DNA from: Firmicutes bacterium UBA1047
GTDB taxonomy: Bacteria; Bacillota; Clostridia; Tissierellales; Sedimentibacteraceae
DNA length: 10,836 bases
Reading direction: 5' to 3'
Assembly (NCBI GenBank): GCA_002316585.1
Contig: DCDU01000128.1
Span: 1-10,836, forward strand
The notes under the pieces are model-generated. The model ran no database searches. It was given only the letters and a program-made list of their open reading frames with translations, and had not been told where the DNA came from. Below are positions 1-6,652 of the stretch, in pieces; the first letter of the stretch is position 1; the number at the start of each line of letters is the position of its first letter. The position numbers and the translations under genes were made by a program.

Positions 1-74
1 CCGGCAATTCTATTAAAAAGTGTTGACTTGCCTACATTTGGTCTGCCAACAATTGTTACTGTAGGTCTTCCCAT
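1..74 (-). CDS. der: Ribosome-assembly GTPase Der (EngA), N-terminal fragment
   Basis: Only the first 24 codons are present; the gene runs off the left edge. Read on the minus strand they begin [18 protein letters not shown], which holds the G1/P-loop motif GRPNVGKS (residues 10-17) in the position typical of the first GTPase domain of Der, a double-domain GTPase needed for 50S ribosome maturation. A GGAGG ribosome binding site lies at 81-85, six bases before the ATG. It sits just upstream of (in plus coordinates, left of) the stop codon of the DUF512 gene at 88-90, so the two genes are almost certainly cotranscribed with DUF512 first. The identification rests on the start sequence alone, but that sequence is very characteristic. 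Confidence 0.9.
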   Translation of the reverse strand, partial: MGRPTVTIVGRPNVGKSTLFNRIA

Positions 75-87
75 ATTAATCCTCCGT

Positions 88-1383
88 TTATTTAACGATT
101 AAGCCAATCAAAGCGTCACCGTCAACATCGCAAATTTCTACCTTTGTATTTAATTCTTTTTCTAAATTTTCAATAACCATATCATCTAACATACACATAT
201 TGTCATTAATCATATTTTTAGGCAGAATAAGATTCTTATAATCTTTTCCCTTAAGCTGCCCGATGATATCTTTTCCTGTTGTAAGCCCCGATACGGTTAT
301 TCTGTCACCGAAATGATTATTTATAATTTTAACAACATTTATTTTCACATCAATTCTATTCATTATTATTTTTGATAATTCAACCATTAATTCATAGGCG
401 GCGACGCCTGTTACAATAGTAATTTCATCTTTTAATAATTTTTTATACTTAATGTTTTTTACTGTTTCCTCTATCTGGCTTTTAAACAACCGGCACATGC
501 CTATTCCGTTTTCCAATTGGTCAAAATCTTCGTAATCCTCATAAGAAGGAAAATCATTCCCGCTTAAAATATAGAATTCGTCTGCTATGAAAATAAATCT
601 GGTACCTATTTTTTTCAGAAGTTTATTCTGCAGTTCCGTGACCTGTGCTACCACATCCATTGCGCTTTCTTTATCAAACGGTTTAAGCTCCGTAAGCTTA
701 TCCCTGTACTTTGTAAGACCTACAGGCACAACGGCAACACTTCTCAGCCCCGGGTGAAGTTTGGATAAATCGTTTATGGTCTTAGTCAGCTGGTCTTTGT
801 CATTTACGTCTCTTACCAGAACTATCTGACAATCAACCGTTATATTTGCATCAATAAGATTTTTTAAATATTTTAGTATATCTATATCCTTATTGTTGCC
901 CATCATATATTTTCTAAGTTCCGAGTCGGTGGTGTGGACAGATACCTTTATGGGACTGATTTTGTACTTGATAATTCTTTCAATTTCATCATCAGATAAA
1001 TTTGTGAGAGTAATAAAATTACCATACAAGAAAGACAGTCTCGTGTCATCGTCCTTTAAATAAAGAGTCTTTCTCATTCCCTTGGGCATTTGGTCGATAA
1101 AACAAAAAATACATTTATTTGAACAAACCTTTATATTGTCCATAAGAGGATTCTCAAATACAATTCCTATATCCTCATCGTATTCTTTTTCAATTTCGAG
1201 CTCCCAGATTTCTCCGTCCTTCTTTTTAATTTCAAAAAAAACTATATCATCGGAAATTTGATACTTATAATCTATGTAATCCATTATTTTGGAATTATTT
1301 ACGGTTAAAAGTTCATCCCCCGGCTCTATATCCATTTCTTCGGCTATACTGTTTTTTAGCACTTTAACAATTATATTTTTCAT
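88..1383 (-). CDS. DUF512 family protein: PDZ-like domain plus radical-SAM-type Fe-S domain
   Basis: A 431-residue protein of unknown biochemical function. Residues about 1-65 look like a PDZ domain ([12 protein letters not shown] at 19-30). A CxxxCxxC cluster follows (C87, C91, C94, context [14 protein letters not shown]), the spacing of radical-SAM [4Fe-4S] sites, with further family-like sequence to about residue 220 ([11 protein letters not shown] at 143-153). The rest matches the DUF512 region. The length is normal for the family. Genes of this type often stand next to der in Clostridia, as here, which suggests but does not prove a link to ribosome or translation factors. The start is the ATG at 1381-1383, with a short AAGGAT site at 1389-1394 and a promoter further upstream. 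No signal peptide or membrane segment is seen, so it is probably cytosolic. Substrate and reaction are unknown. Confidence 0.88.
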   Translation of the reverse strand: MKNIIVKVLKNSIAEEMDIEPGDELLTVNNSKIMDYIDYKYQISDDIVFFEIKKKDGEIWELEIEKEYDEDIGIVFENPLMDNIKVCSNKCIFCFIDQMPKGMRKTLYLKDDDTRLSFLYGNFITLTNLSDDEIERIIKYKISPIKVSVHTTDSELRKYMMGNNKDIDILKYLKNLIDANITVDCQIVLVRDVNDKDQLTKTINDLSKLHPGLRSVAVVPVGLTKYRDKLTELKPFDKESAMDVVAQVTELQNKLLKKIGTRFIFIADEFYILSGNDFPSYEDYEDFDQLENGIGMCRLFKSQIEETVKNIKYKKLLKDEITIVTGVAAYELMVELSKIIMNRIDVKINVVKIINNHFGDRITVSGLTTGKDIIGQLKGKDYKNLILPKNMINDNMCMLDDMVIENLEKELNTKVEICDVDGDALIGLIVK

Positions 1384-1413
1384 ACATTATCCTTTAAATT
1401 CAATGTTCATCAC

Positions 1414-1443
1414 ATTATATCATATTATGACAAGCAACTGCAA
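1414..1443 (-). promoter_or_regulatory. Sigma-A-type promoter for DUF512-der
   Basis: On the minus strand a TATAAT -10 box (1414-1419) is preceded, after an 18-base spacer, by TTGCAG (1438-1443). Transcription would start about 25 bases before the DUF512 start codon. The -10 is perfect and the -35 is fair. No second promoter is obvious before der. Confidence 0.55.
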
Positions 1444-1521
1444 TGTTATTTTTAACGCTGTTATTCACAGGCTTTATTAATTTCATATATAATTAAATAT
1501 ACGCTAAAACGAAAGTCATCC

Positions 1522-1549
1522 TTGTATATTTAACAATGTTTGTTATAAT
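1522..1549 (+). promoter_or_regulatory. Sigma-A-type promoter for the M3 peptidase
   Basis: TTGTAT (1522-1527), a 16-base spacer and TATAAT (1544-1549), with an extended -10 TG at 1541-1542. It faces the peptidase gene and diverges from the DUF512 promoter. The predicted leader is about 65 bases. Confidence 0.65.
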
Positions 1550-1586
1550 ATAATTATCTGTATCATAAATATTAAAGAATGTATAA

Positions 1587-1605
1587 AAATTGGAATATCC
1601 AATTT
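1587..1605 (+). promoter_or_regulatory. Inverted repeat in the leader of the M3 peptidase
   Basis: AAATTGGA (1587-1594) and TCCAATTT (1598-1605) form a perfect 8-base inverted repeat around ATA. It lies downstream of the predicted transcription start and ends seven bases before the GAGGTGG ribosome binding site (1613-1619). It could be an mRNA stem-loop that stabilises the message or affects ribosome access, or an operator for a dimeric repressor. The sequence does not decide between these. Confidence 0.4.
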
Positions 1606-1622
1606 AAAGAGAGAGGTGGAAT

Positions 1623-3317
1623 ATGAAGTTCAAAGATTATGAATATGTAAGACCGGATTATGATAATATCCAAAAACAGTATCTAAGTTTAATTAATGAT
1701 TTCAATAACTCAACGACTGCCGATGAACAGTATTTATTCCTAAAAAAAATAAATGCCTTATCAAAGGAAGTTGAAACAATGGCTCAGCTGATTTATATCA
1801 GAAATTCCATCAATACAGCCGATGAATTTTATGATGGCGAAAAAGACTATATGGATATGACATCACCTAAATTTCACGGTTTGAGAGTTGAATTTTACAA
1901 AGCATTATTAAACTCAGAATTTAAAGAAGAATTAAAAGAGAAAATTTATCCTCAGCTTATTACTTTGGCAGAAATTGAAATTAAAACATTTTCTGACGAA
2001 GCAATTCCTCTTATGCAGGAAGAGAATAAACTGATAAGCGAATATGATAAGCTTATTTCCTCCGCAAAAATAGATTATGACGAAAAAACTTTAAACTTGT
2101 CCCAAATGCAGCCTTATATGGAATCAAAGGACCGTAAAATAAGAAAGGAAGCTTATGAAAAATGGAGCGGCTTCTTTAAAGAAAATGAAGCAAAATTTGA
2201 TATTATCTATGATAAATTGGTTAAGGTCAGAAATCAAATAGCTTTAAAATTAGGATTTGACAGCTTTACCCAGCTTGGATATCTAAGAATGGGAAGATCT
2301 GACTACAACGCAAAAGATGTGCGGAAATTCAGGGAACATGTATTGAACTACATAGTACCTATTTCCAATAAATTAAGGGAAAGACAGGCAAAGCGCATAG
2401 GTGTTGACAAATTTAAATATTATGATATCCCATTGAATTTCTTATCAGGAAATCCGGCTCCGAAGGGAAACAAAGAATGGATAATGAGGCATACAAAAAA
2501 AATGTATGAGGAATTATCTCCTGAAACAGGTGAATTTATTAACTTCATGATGGGCAGGGACTTATTTGACCTTGAAACAAAGCCGAATAAGCAGGCAGGA
2601 GGATATTGCACATTCCTGTATGATTACAAATCCCCGTTTATATTTGCCAACTTTAACGGAACACAGGATGATGTTACCGTTGTTACTCACGAGGCAGGTC
2701 ATGCGTTCCAAACATATCAGAGCAGACATTACGATGCACCTGAATATAGTTTCCCCACATCCGAAGCTGCTGAAATCCATTCAATGAGCATGGAATTCAT
2801 AACCTGGCCTTGGATGGAATTATTCTTTGAAGAGGATACGGACAAATTTAAATTTTTCCACTTGTCGGATTCTTTCTCATTTATACCTTATGGAGTGACG
2901 GTTGATGAATTTCAGTATGTTGTATATGATAATCCGAATATGACTCCTGATGAAAGAAAAAAGGCATGGAGAGATATTGAAAGAAAATATACTCCGTATA
3001 AGGATTATGGCGATAATGATTTCTTAGATAAGGGAACATTTTGGTTTAAGCAGGGACATATTTTTTCATCTCCTTTTTACTACATCGACTATACCCTTGC
3101 ACAGATATGCTCATACCAATATTGGCTAAGATTTAACGAGGACAGGCAAAAAGCATGGGATGATTATTTGAAAATATGCGAAGCAGGCGGAAGCCAATCC
3201 TTCCTTGAAATCATAAAAACCGGAAATTTGGAAAGCCCCTTTGAAGAAAATACAATTAATTCTGTGTCGTCAAAAATCAGAGAATATTTAGATTCAATTG
3301 ATGATATGAAACTTTAA
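1623..3317 (+). CDS. M3 family oligoendopeptidase (zinc metallopeptidase)
   Basis: A 564-residue protein with the gluzincin signature of peptidase family M3: HEAGH at residues 356-360 supplies two zinc-ligand histidines and the catalytic glutamate (E357). The third zinc ligand is probably E384, in AAEIHSMSME (382-391). The conserved C-terminal region FYYIDYTLAQ is present. The family cleaves short peptides in the cytosol, consistent with no signal peptide here. Length and pattern fit the M3 branch usually annotated 'M3 family oligoendopeptidase' and related to, but distinct from, PepF. The ATG at 1623 has a GAGGTGG site three to four bases upstream and its own promoter. The gene is monocistronic, with DUF512 divergent on one side and a palindrome cluster and convergent ferredoxin on the other. 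Its likely role is peptide catabolism; exact specificity cannot be read from sequence. Confidence 0.95.
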   Translation: MKFKDYEYVRPDYDNIQKQYLSLINDFNNSTTADEQYLFLKKINALSKEVETMAQLIYIRNSINTADEFYDGEKDYMDMTSPKFHGLRVEFYKALLNSEFKEELKEKIYPQLITLAEIEIKTFSDEAIPLMQEENKLISEYDKLISSAKIDYDEKTLNLSQMQPYMESKDRKIRKEAYEKWSGFFKENEAKFDIIYDKLVKVRNQIALKLGFDSFTQLGYLRMGRSDYNAKDVRKFREHVLNYIVPISNKLRERQAKRIGVDKFKYYDIPLNFLSGNPAPKGNKEWIMRHTKKMYEELSPETGEFINFMMGRDLFDLETKPNKQAGGYCTFLYDYKSPFIFANFNGTQDDVTVVTHEAGHAFQTYQSRHYDAPEYSFPTSEAAEIHSMSMEFITWPWMELFFEEDTDKFKFFHLSDSFSFIPYGVTVDEFQYVVYDNPNMTPDERKKAWRDIERKYTPYKDYGDNDFLDKGTFWFKQGHIFSSPFYYIDYTLAQICSYQYWLRFNEDRQKAWDDYLKICEAGGSQSFLEIIKTGNLESPFEENTINSVSSKIREYLDSIDDMKL

Positions 3318-3323
3318 AGGCAG

Positions 3324-3336
3324 GTTACACACCTCT
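3324..3336 (+). repeat. Degenerate left end of the GGGGACACACCT repeat
   Basis: GGTTACACACCTCT-like sequence just after the peptidase stop codon. The ten bases ACACACCTCT (3327-3336) recur exactly at 3351-3360, inside the full palindrome that follows. It looks like a decayed or partial extra copy of the left arm. Confidence 0.45.
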
Positions 3337-3346
3337 CAATGGGAAA

Positions 3347-3400
3347 GGGGACACACCTCTACTTTAGGGATAGTCTTTGTGAGTAAGAGGAATGTCCCCG
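3347..3400 (+). repeat. REP-like palindrome, copy A (GGGGACACACCT...AGGAATGTCCCCG)
   Basis: GGGGACA (3347-3353) pairs with TGTCCCC (3393-3399). After a 2x2 internal mismatch (CA against AA), CCTCT (3356-3360) pairs with AGAGG (3386-3390). Its outer 12 bases on each side match those of the copy at 5981-6038 when both are read in the same orientation, although the central sequences differ. Size, imperfect hairpin and intergenic position resemble REP elements, which are mobilised in trans by IS200-like REP-associated tyrosine transposases. No such transposase gene is in the window, so that link is inferred. Confidence 0.7.
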
Positions 3401-3404
3401 ATAA

Positions 3405-3428
3405 GTGTCCCCGTTGTGAAGGGGACAC
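3405..3428 (+). repeat. Short perfect palindrome of the same repeat family
   Basis: GTGTCCCC (3405-3412) and GGGGACAC (3421-3428) form a perfect 8-bp stem with an 8-base loop, only a few bases from copy A. In effect it is a tail-to-head junction of the same GGGGACAC ends, as if two elements abut or one has lost its centre. It probably folds in the peptidase mRNA 3' region. Confidence 0.6.
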
Positions 3429-3433
3429 CTATT

Positions 3434-3488
3434 ATAAAAGGGACAGATTTTTTATTGAATAATCAATTGAAAAATCTGTCCCTTTTAT
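3434..3488. terminator. Long hairpin, probable bidirectional terminator between convergent genes
   Basis: A perfect 19-bp stem: 3434-3452 pairs with 3470-3488, core GGGACAGATTTTT / AAAAATCTGTCCC. The loop can itself form a small inner stem (ATTGA 3454-3458 with TCAAT 3463-3467). On the plus strand the right arm ends in CCCTTTTATTT; on the minus strand it ends in CCCTTTTAT, so T-rich tracts follow the GC part both ways. It lies between the M3 peptidase stop and the convergent ferredoxin stop and could end both transcripts. The GGGACA core also links it to the neighbouring palindromes, so it may be a repeat element recruited as a terminator. Confidence 0.65.
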
Positions 3489-3498
3489 TTAAATGATA

Positions 3499-3675
<177 letters not shown>

Positions 3676-3701
3676 TCACCTCCCCCAATATCGTCAAACC
3701 T

Positions 3702-3710
3702 ATTGTAGCA
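3702..3710 (-). promoter_or_regulatory. Extended -10 promoter of the ferredoxin gene
   Basis: On the minus strand TGCTACAAT gives an extended -10 (TACAAT at 3702-3707, TG at 3709-3710). The -35 region 17 bases further up (TTTTAA, 3725-3730) is poor, which is common for extended -10 promoters. No clear hairpin terminator separates it from ricT, so some read-through is possible. Confidence 0.4.
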
Positions 3711-3764
3711 CTATTCATAATGATTTAAAAGTGTTTTTTTAATAAAATATAAAATTAATTATTT

Positions 3765-4646
3765 TCAGTCTTCCAATTCTTTTAATTCTTCCAAATTTAT
3801 ATCTTCTGTTTTATGTTTTATTACTCCTTCTTCTATAACCTTAAGCTCATCGCCTTTTATTTCCTCTATCTCTATAGTTCCGTCACTTTTTAAAACATTT
3901 ACTTTTGCGGTAACAAATAATGGATTAATATCTAACACTATTCCTGTTTTATTTGTTCCCAATACCTGTACCTTATCCCCCAAATCAGGAAGCTTTTGAA
4001 TATTTTCTTCATACACCTGGTGCTCATAATTCAGGCAGCACATGAGTCTGGAGCATATTCCCGATATTTTGGCCGGATTCAAAGATAATTTTTGCTCCTT
4101 TGCCATTTTAATTGATACAGGATAAAATTCGCCCAAGAATGAGGAGCAGCACATTTGTCTTCCGCAAGGGCCAAGTCCTCCTATCATTTTTGCTTCATCC
4201 CTAACGCCTATTTGTCTTAATTCTATTCTTGTTCTGAATATTGCTGCCAAATCCTTTACCAATTCCCTGAAGTCTATTCTTCCGTCTGCGGTAAAGTAAA
4301 AAATCACCTTGTTGTTGTCAAAGGTATATTCTATATCAATCAGCTTCATTTCCAATTGATGCTCTTCTATTTTTTTAAAGCATATATCGAAAGCTTGTTT
4401 TTCCTTTTCCTTATTTTCGTGATTTAATTTAATATCTTCCTCTGTTGCAAGCCTCAGAACCTTTTTTAAGGGCTGTACTATATCCTCTTCTTTTACCATT
4501 TTTGGCCCAACAACTACCTGTCCGTATTCAATTCCTCTTATTGTTTCTACTATAACAAAATCTCCATTGTTAATCCATTTTTTCTCGGGATCAAAATAGT
4601 ATATCTTGCCGGCTTTTTTAAATCTTACGCCAACTACCTTTATCAT
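3765..4646 (-). CDS. ricT: PSP1-domain protein RicT (YaaT), Fe-S regulatory protein
   Basis: A 293-residue PSP1-domain protein matching B. subtilis YaaT/RicT. In B. subtilis, RicT works with RicA (YmcA) and RicF (YlbF) in an Fe-S complex that affects RNase Y-dependent mRNA maturation, sporulation, competence and biofilm formation. Six cysteines form two groups, C161/C166/C167 (GPCGRQMCCSSF) and C198/C203/C204 (GICSRLMCCLNYE), consistent with cluster binding. An acidic tail ends the protein. The ATG overlaps the holB stop as ATGA (4643-4646), with AGGAGG at 4654-4659 inside holB, which indicates translational coupling. In B. subtilis ricT also follows holB, but yabA comes next; here the next gene is a ferredoxin with its own promoter. 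RicA and RicF are not encoded in the window. Confidence 0.93.
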   Translation of the reverse strand: MIKVVGVRFKKAGKIYYFDPEKKWINNGDFVIVETIRGIEYGQVVVGPKMVKEEDIVQPLKKVLRLATEEDIKLNHENKEKEKQAFDICFKKIEEHQLEMKLIDIEYTFDNNKVIFYFTADGRIDFRELVKDLAAIFRTRIELRQIGVRDEAKMIGGLGPCGRQMCCSSFLGEFYPVSIKMAKEQKLSLNPAKISGICSRLMCCLNYEHQVYEENIQKLPDLGDKVQVLGTNKTGIVLDINPLFVTAKVNVLKSDGTIEIEEIKGDELKVIEEGVIKHKTEDINLEELKELED

Positions 4647-5620
4647 TTAAAGACCTCCTGAATCTTTAAAAGCATATTATCTACCGCTAATCTATAGCTA
4701 ACATTGCTCTTTATATTGTCGCTTACATTTTGTATGTATTCAATAATATCGGAATCCATTTTAATGCTTTTTCCATGGGCTCTTAAAAGTCTGATGCAAT
4801 CTTTGTTTATAACAAATCCCTCCATATTGCTATTTACAAACATCACATCTCTTATCCACATTATCATTATTTCTATTATTGTATCTATATAATCTTTTTG
4901 TTCGTCAAAGTAATTTTCTAATTCATAAATAATGTCCGAATCGGAGTTTATAATTTTATCAAAAATTTTAATTATTTCATCACGTTTTCTAAGAATATCA
5001 TCATTGCCGTTAATTATATTTATAGCCTTATTTAGATTTCCGTTTGAATAATTTGCCGCTAATTCAATTGCATCAATGTCAGAATTTAGTTCCTTTAAAT
5101 GTGATATAATTGTTTCTTTGCTGATATTTCTAAATTTAACTTCCTGACACCTTGAAACAATAGTGGGAAGAAGCAAATTTGAATTTATGGTCAGCAGTAT
5201 CATTACAGTATCTGCAGGAGGTTCCTCCAAGGTTTTTAAAAAAGTATTGGCAGCTTGCACTGTCATTAAATGAGCATCTTTTATTATATAAATTTTTCTT
5301 TTTGATTCATATGGTTTTTTATATATTGAATTTATTAAATCATCAATATCTTCTCTTTTAATACTTTTTTCATCTTCATTAATAATATGCAAATCCGGAT
5401 GATTCAAAGTATTTGCTTTTATGCAGCTATTGCATAAGTTGCAGGGCTCTTCATGAAAATTTAAGCAAAGCAAAGATTGGGCAAAAATTAATGCTAAATT
5501 AAATTTGCCCATACCCTTAGGTCCTTCAAATATATAGCAATGCGACACTAAGTTGCTATTGATTGACTTAATCAAAGATGCTTTTATTTCTTCCTGTCCT
5601 GCTACCTGGCTGTAAAACAT
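4643..5620 (-). CDS. holB: DNA polymerase III delta-prime subunit (clamp loader)
   Basis: A 325-residue AAA+ clamp-loader subunit. The P-loop region is GPKGMGKF (residues 33-40), the zinc-module cysteines are C52, C60, C63 and C66 (PCNLCNSC), followed by KDAH in the Walker B position (114-117), LEEPP (131-135) and the SRC motif (156-158). The P-loop ends in Phe instead of Thr/Ser and Walker B is degenerate. Delta-prime is usually a structural 'stator' rather than an ATPase, so this fits. With DnaX and delta it loads the sliding clamp at the replication fork. The gene starts 11 bases after the darA stop with a GGGGG-rich ribosome site overlapping that stop, and its own stop overlaps the ricT start, so it lies inside one operon. 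In B. subtilis yaaR lies between darA and holB; it is missing here. Confidence 0.95.
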   Translation of the reverse strand: MFYSQVAGQEEIKASLIKSINSNLVSHCYIFEGPKGMGKFNLALIFAQSLLCLNFHEEPCNLCNSCIKANTLNHPDLHIINEDEKSIKREDIDDLINSIYKKPYESKRKIYIIKDAHLMTVQAANTFLKTLEEPPADTVMILLTINSNLLLPTIVSRCQEVKFRNISKETIISHLKELNSDIDAIELAANYSNGNLNKAINIINGNDDILRKRDEIIKIFDKIINSDSDIIYELENYFDEQKDYIDTIIEIMIMWIRDVMFVNSNMEGFVINKDCIRLLRAHGKSIKMDSDIIEYIQNVSDNIKSNVSYRLAVDNMLLKIQEVFK

Positions 5621-5631
5621 GACTGCCCCCT

Positions 5632-5964
5632 TTATATTTTTTCAAATCTATCTACGGGAGTTACAAAAACAACGGCTCCTCCTACCGTAACTTCGATAGT
5701 TTGCGGCAAATACCCTCCCACAGTACTGAACGAACTTGGAGGTATGGCGGCAGTAACTTTCTTTTTAGTCTTGCATATCTTTCTTATTATTTCAATTACT
5801 TCATCTATTTTGTCATCTTCAATACCTGAAATCACCGTCGTATTTCCGGAGCTTAAAAAACCTCCGGTTGATGACATTTTAGTTGATGAAAATCCACTTT
5901 CTCTAAGTGCTGAAATTAACTTGTTTGCATCATCATTTTGCACTATTGCGGTTATCAGCTTCAT
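5632..5964 (-). CDS. darA: Cyclic-di-AMP receptor DarA/PstA (YaaQ)
   Basis: A 110-residue PII-like protein starting MKLITAIVQNDDANKLISAL, with the family segment SSTGGFLSSGNTT and a GGAVVFVTPVDRFE C-terminus. DarA/PstA trimers bind c-di-AMP in the cytosol; the downstream target is not settled. The reading frame stays open 20 codons further upstream, to an ATG at 6024, but that extension lies in a REP-like palindrome and has no ribosome site. The ATG at 5962-5964 has a full AAGGAGG (5970-5976) five bases upstream and matches the family's N-terminus, so it is preferred. It lies between tmk and holB as in B. subtilis. The palindrome ends five bases from the ribosome binding site and may affect its expression. 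Confidence 0.94.
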   Translation of the reverse strand: MKLITAIVQNDDANKLISALRESGFSSTKMSSTGGFLSSGNTTVISGIEDDKIDEVIEIIRKICKTKKKVTAAIPPSSFSTVGGYLPQTIEVTVGGAVVFVTPVDRFEKI

Positions 5965-5980
5965 AAGAACCTCCTTCTTA

Positions 5981-6038
5981 CGGGGACATTCCTTCATGGC
6001 TGACCCCAACGGCTTACCTACCATGAAGGTGTGTCCCC
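5981..6038 (-). repeat. REP-like palindrome, copy B, between tmk and darA
   Basis: On the minus strand GGGGACA (plus 6032-6038) pairs with TGTCCCC (5982-5988). A 2x2 mismatch follows, then a perfect 9-bp stem (6021-6029 with 5991-5999, CCTTCATGG/CCATGAAGG) and a 21-base loop (6000-6020). Read in this orientation it begins GGGGACACACCT and ends GGAATGTCCCCG, the same ends and mismatch position as the copy at 3347-3400. It starts five bases after the tmk stop codon and ends just before the darA ribosome binding site. There is no T-tract, so it is unlikely to be an efficient terminator. Confidence 0.75.
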
Positions 6039-6043
6039 CTTCC

Positions 6044-6652
6044 TTATATTGTTAATAGACCTTTAATTTCCTCAAATATTTCTTCGATTGACCTTTCGGC
6101 ATCAACGGTTATTATTTCAGGAAAATATTCAGAAAGTTTTTTGTATCCTTCATACACATTTTTATGAAAAGAGATATCTTCGTTTTCCAATCTGTCTCCC
6201 CCATCAATGCAAAGCTTTCTCTTCAATGCCTTTTCAGGTTCGACATCTAATAAAATTACTAAGTCAGGTTTAATTCCCGCAGTTGCGAAATCATTTATTT
6301 TTTTTACCTCGTCAATACCAAGACCTCTTCCAAGCCCTTGATACACCAAACTTGAATAAACATATCTTTCGCTTATTACTACCTTCCCCGCTTTGAGCCA
6401 GGGTATTATTTTTTCGGAAATAAGCTGTGCTCTGGACGCAGCATAGAGCAAAGCCTCAGTTCTGTAATCCATTTCAATATTATTTCTGTCCAAAATCAGT
6501 TCTCTGATTTTTTCGCTTATTAAAGTACCTCCCGGCTCTCTGGTAAACTCAATATCACGGCCTTCTTCACTGAAATACTTCCCTATCTTGTCTGCCATGG
6601 TGCTTTTGCCTGAACCATCAGAGCCTTCCAATACTATAAATCTTCCTTCCAT
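6044..6652 (-). CDS. tmk: Thymidylate kinase
   Basis: A 202-residue P-loop kinase that phosphorylates dTMP to dTDP for DNA synthesis. The P-loop is GSDGSGKST (residues 10-18), the phosphate/dTMP-binding segment is TREPGG (37-42), the nucleoside region is ERYVYSSLVYQG (95-106), and the lid is GGDRLE (151-156). The usual DR(Y/H) motif reads ERY here, a conservative change of a normally conserved acidic residue. Length is typical. The ATG lies inside the 3' end of the upstream decarboxylase gene (19-base overlap), with only a weak purine-rich site (GTGAGAG) before it, so translation is probably coupled. tmk between yaaO and darA is the B. subtilis order. Confidence 0.96.
   Translation of the reverse strand: MEGRFIVLEGSDGSGKSTMADKIGKYFSEEGRDIEFTREPGGTLISEKIRELILDRNNIEMDYRTEALLYAASRAQLISEKIIPWLKAGKVVISERYVYSSLVYQGLGRGLGIDEVKKINDFATAGIKPDLVILLDVEPEKALKRKLCIDGGDRLENEDISFHKNVYEGYKKLSEYFPEIITVDAERSIEEIFEEIKGLLTI

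Noticed and set aside
3324..3488. Repeated GGGGACA units as a possible CRISPR array
   Set aside because: The repeats are short, occur in both orientations with irregular spacing, form hairpins among themselves, and have no constant repeat-spacer period or cas gene.
5965..6024. A longer darA start at 6024 giving 20 extra residues
   Set aside because: The extra codons lie in a REP-like palindrome and have no ribosome site, while the internal ATG at 5964 has a perfect AAGGAGG and matches the known DarA N-terminus.
5610..6060. A c-di-AMP (ydaO-type) riboswitch near darA
   Set aside because: The only structured non-coding segment there is the REP-like palindrome of about 58 bases, with none of the conserved riboswitch core.
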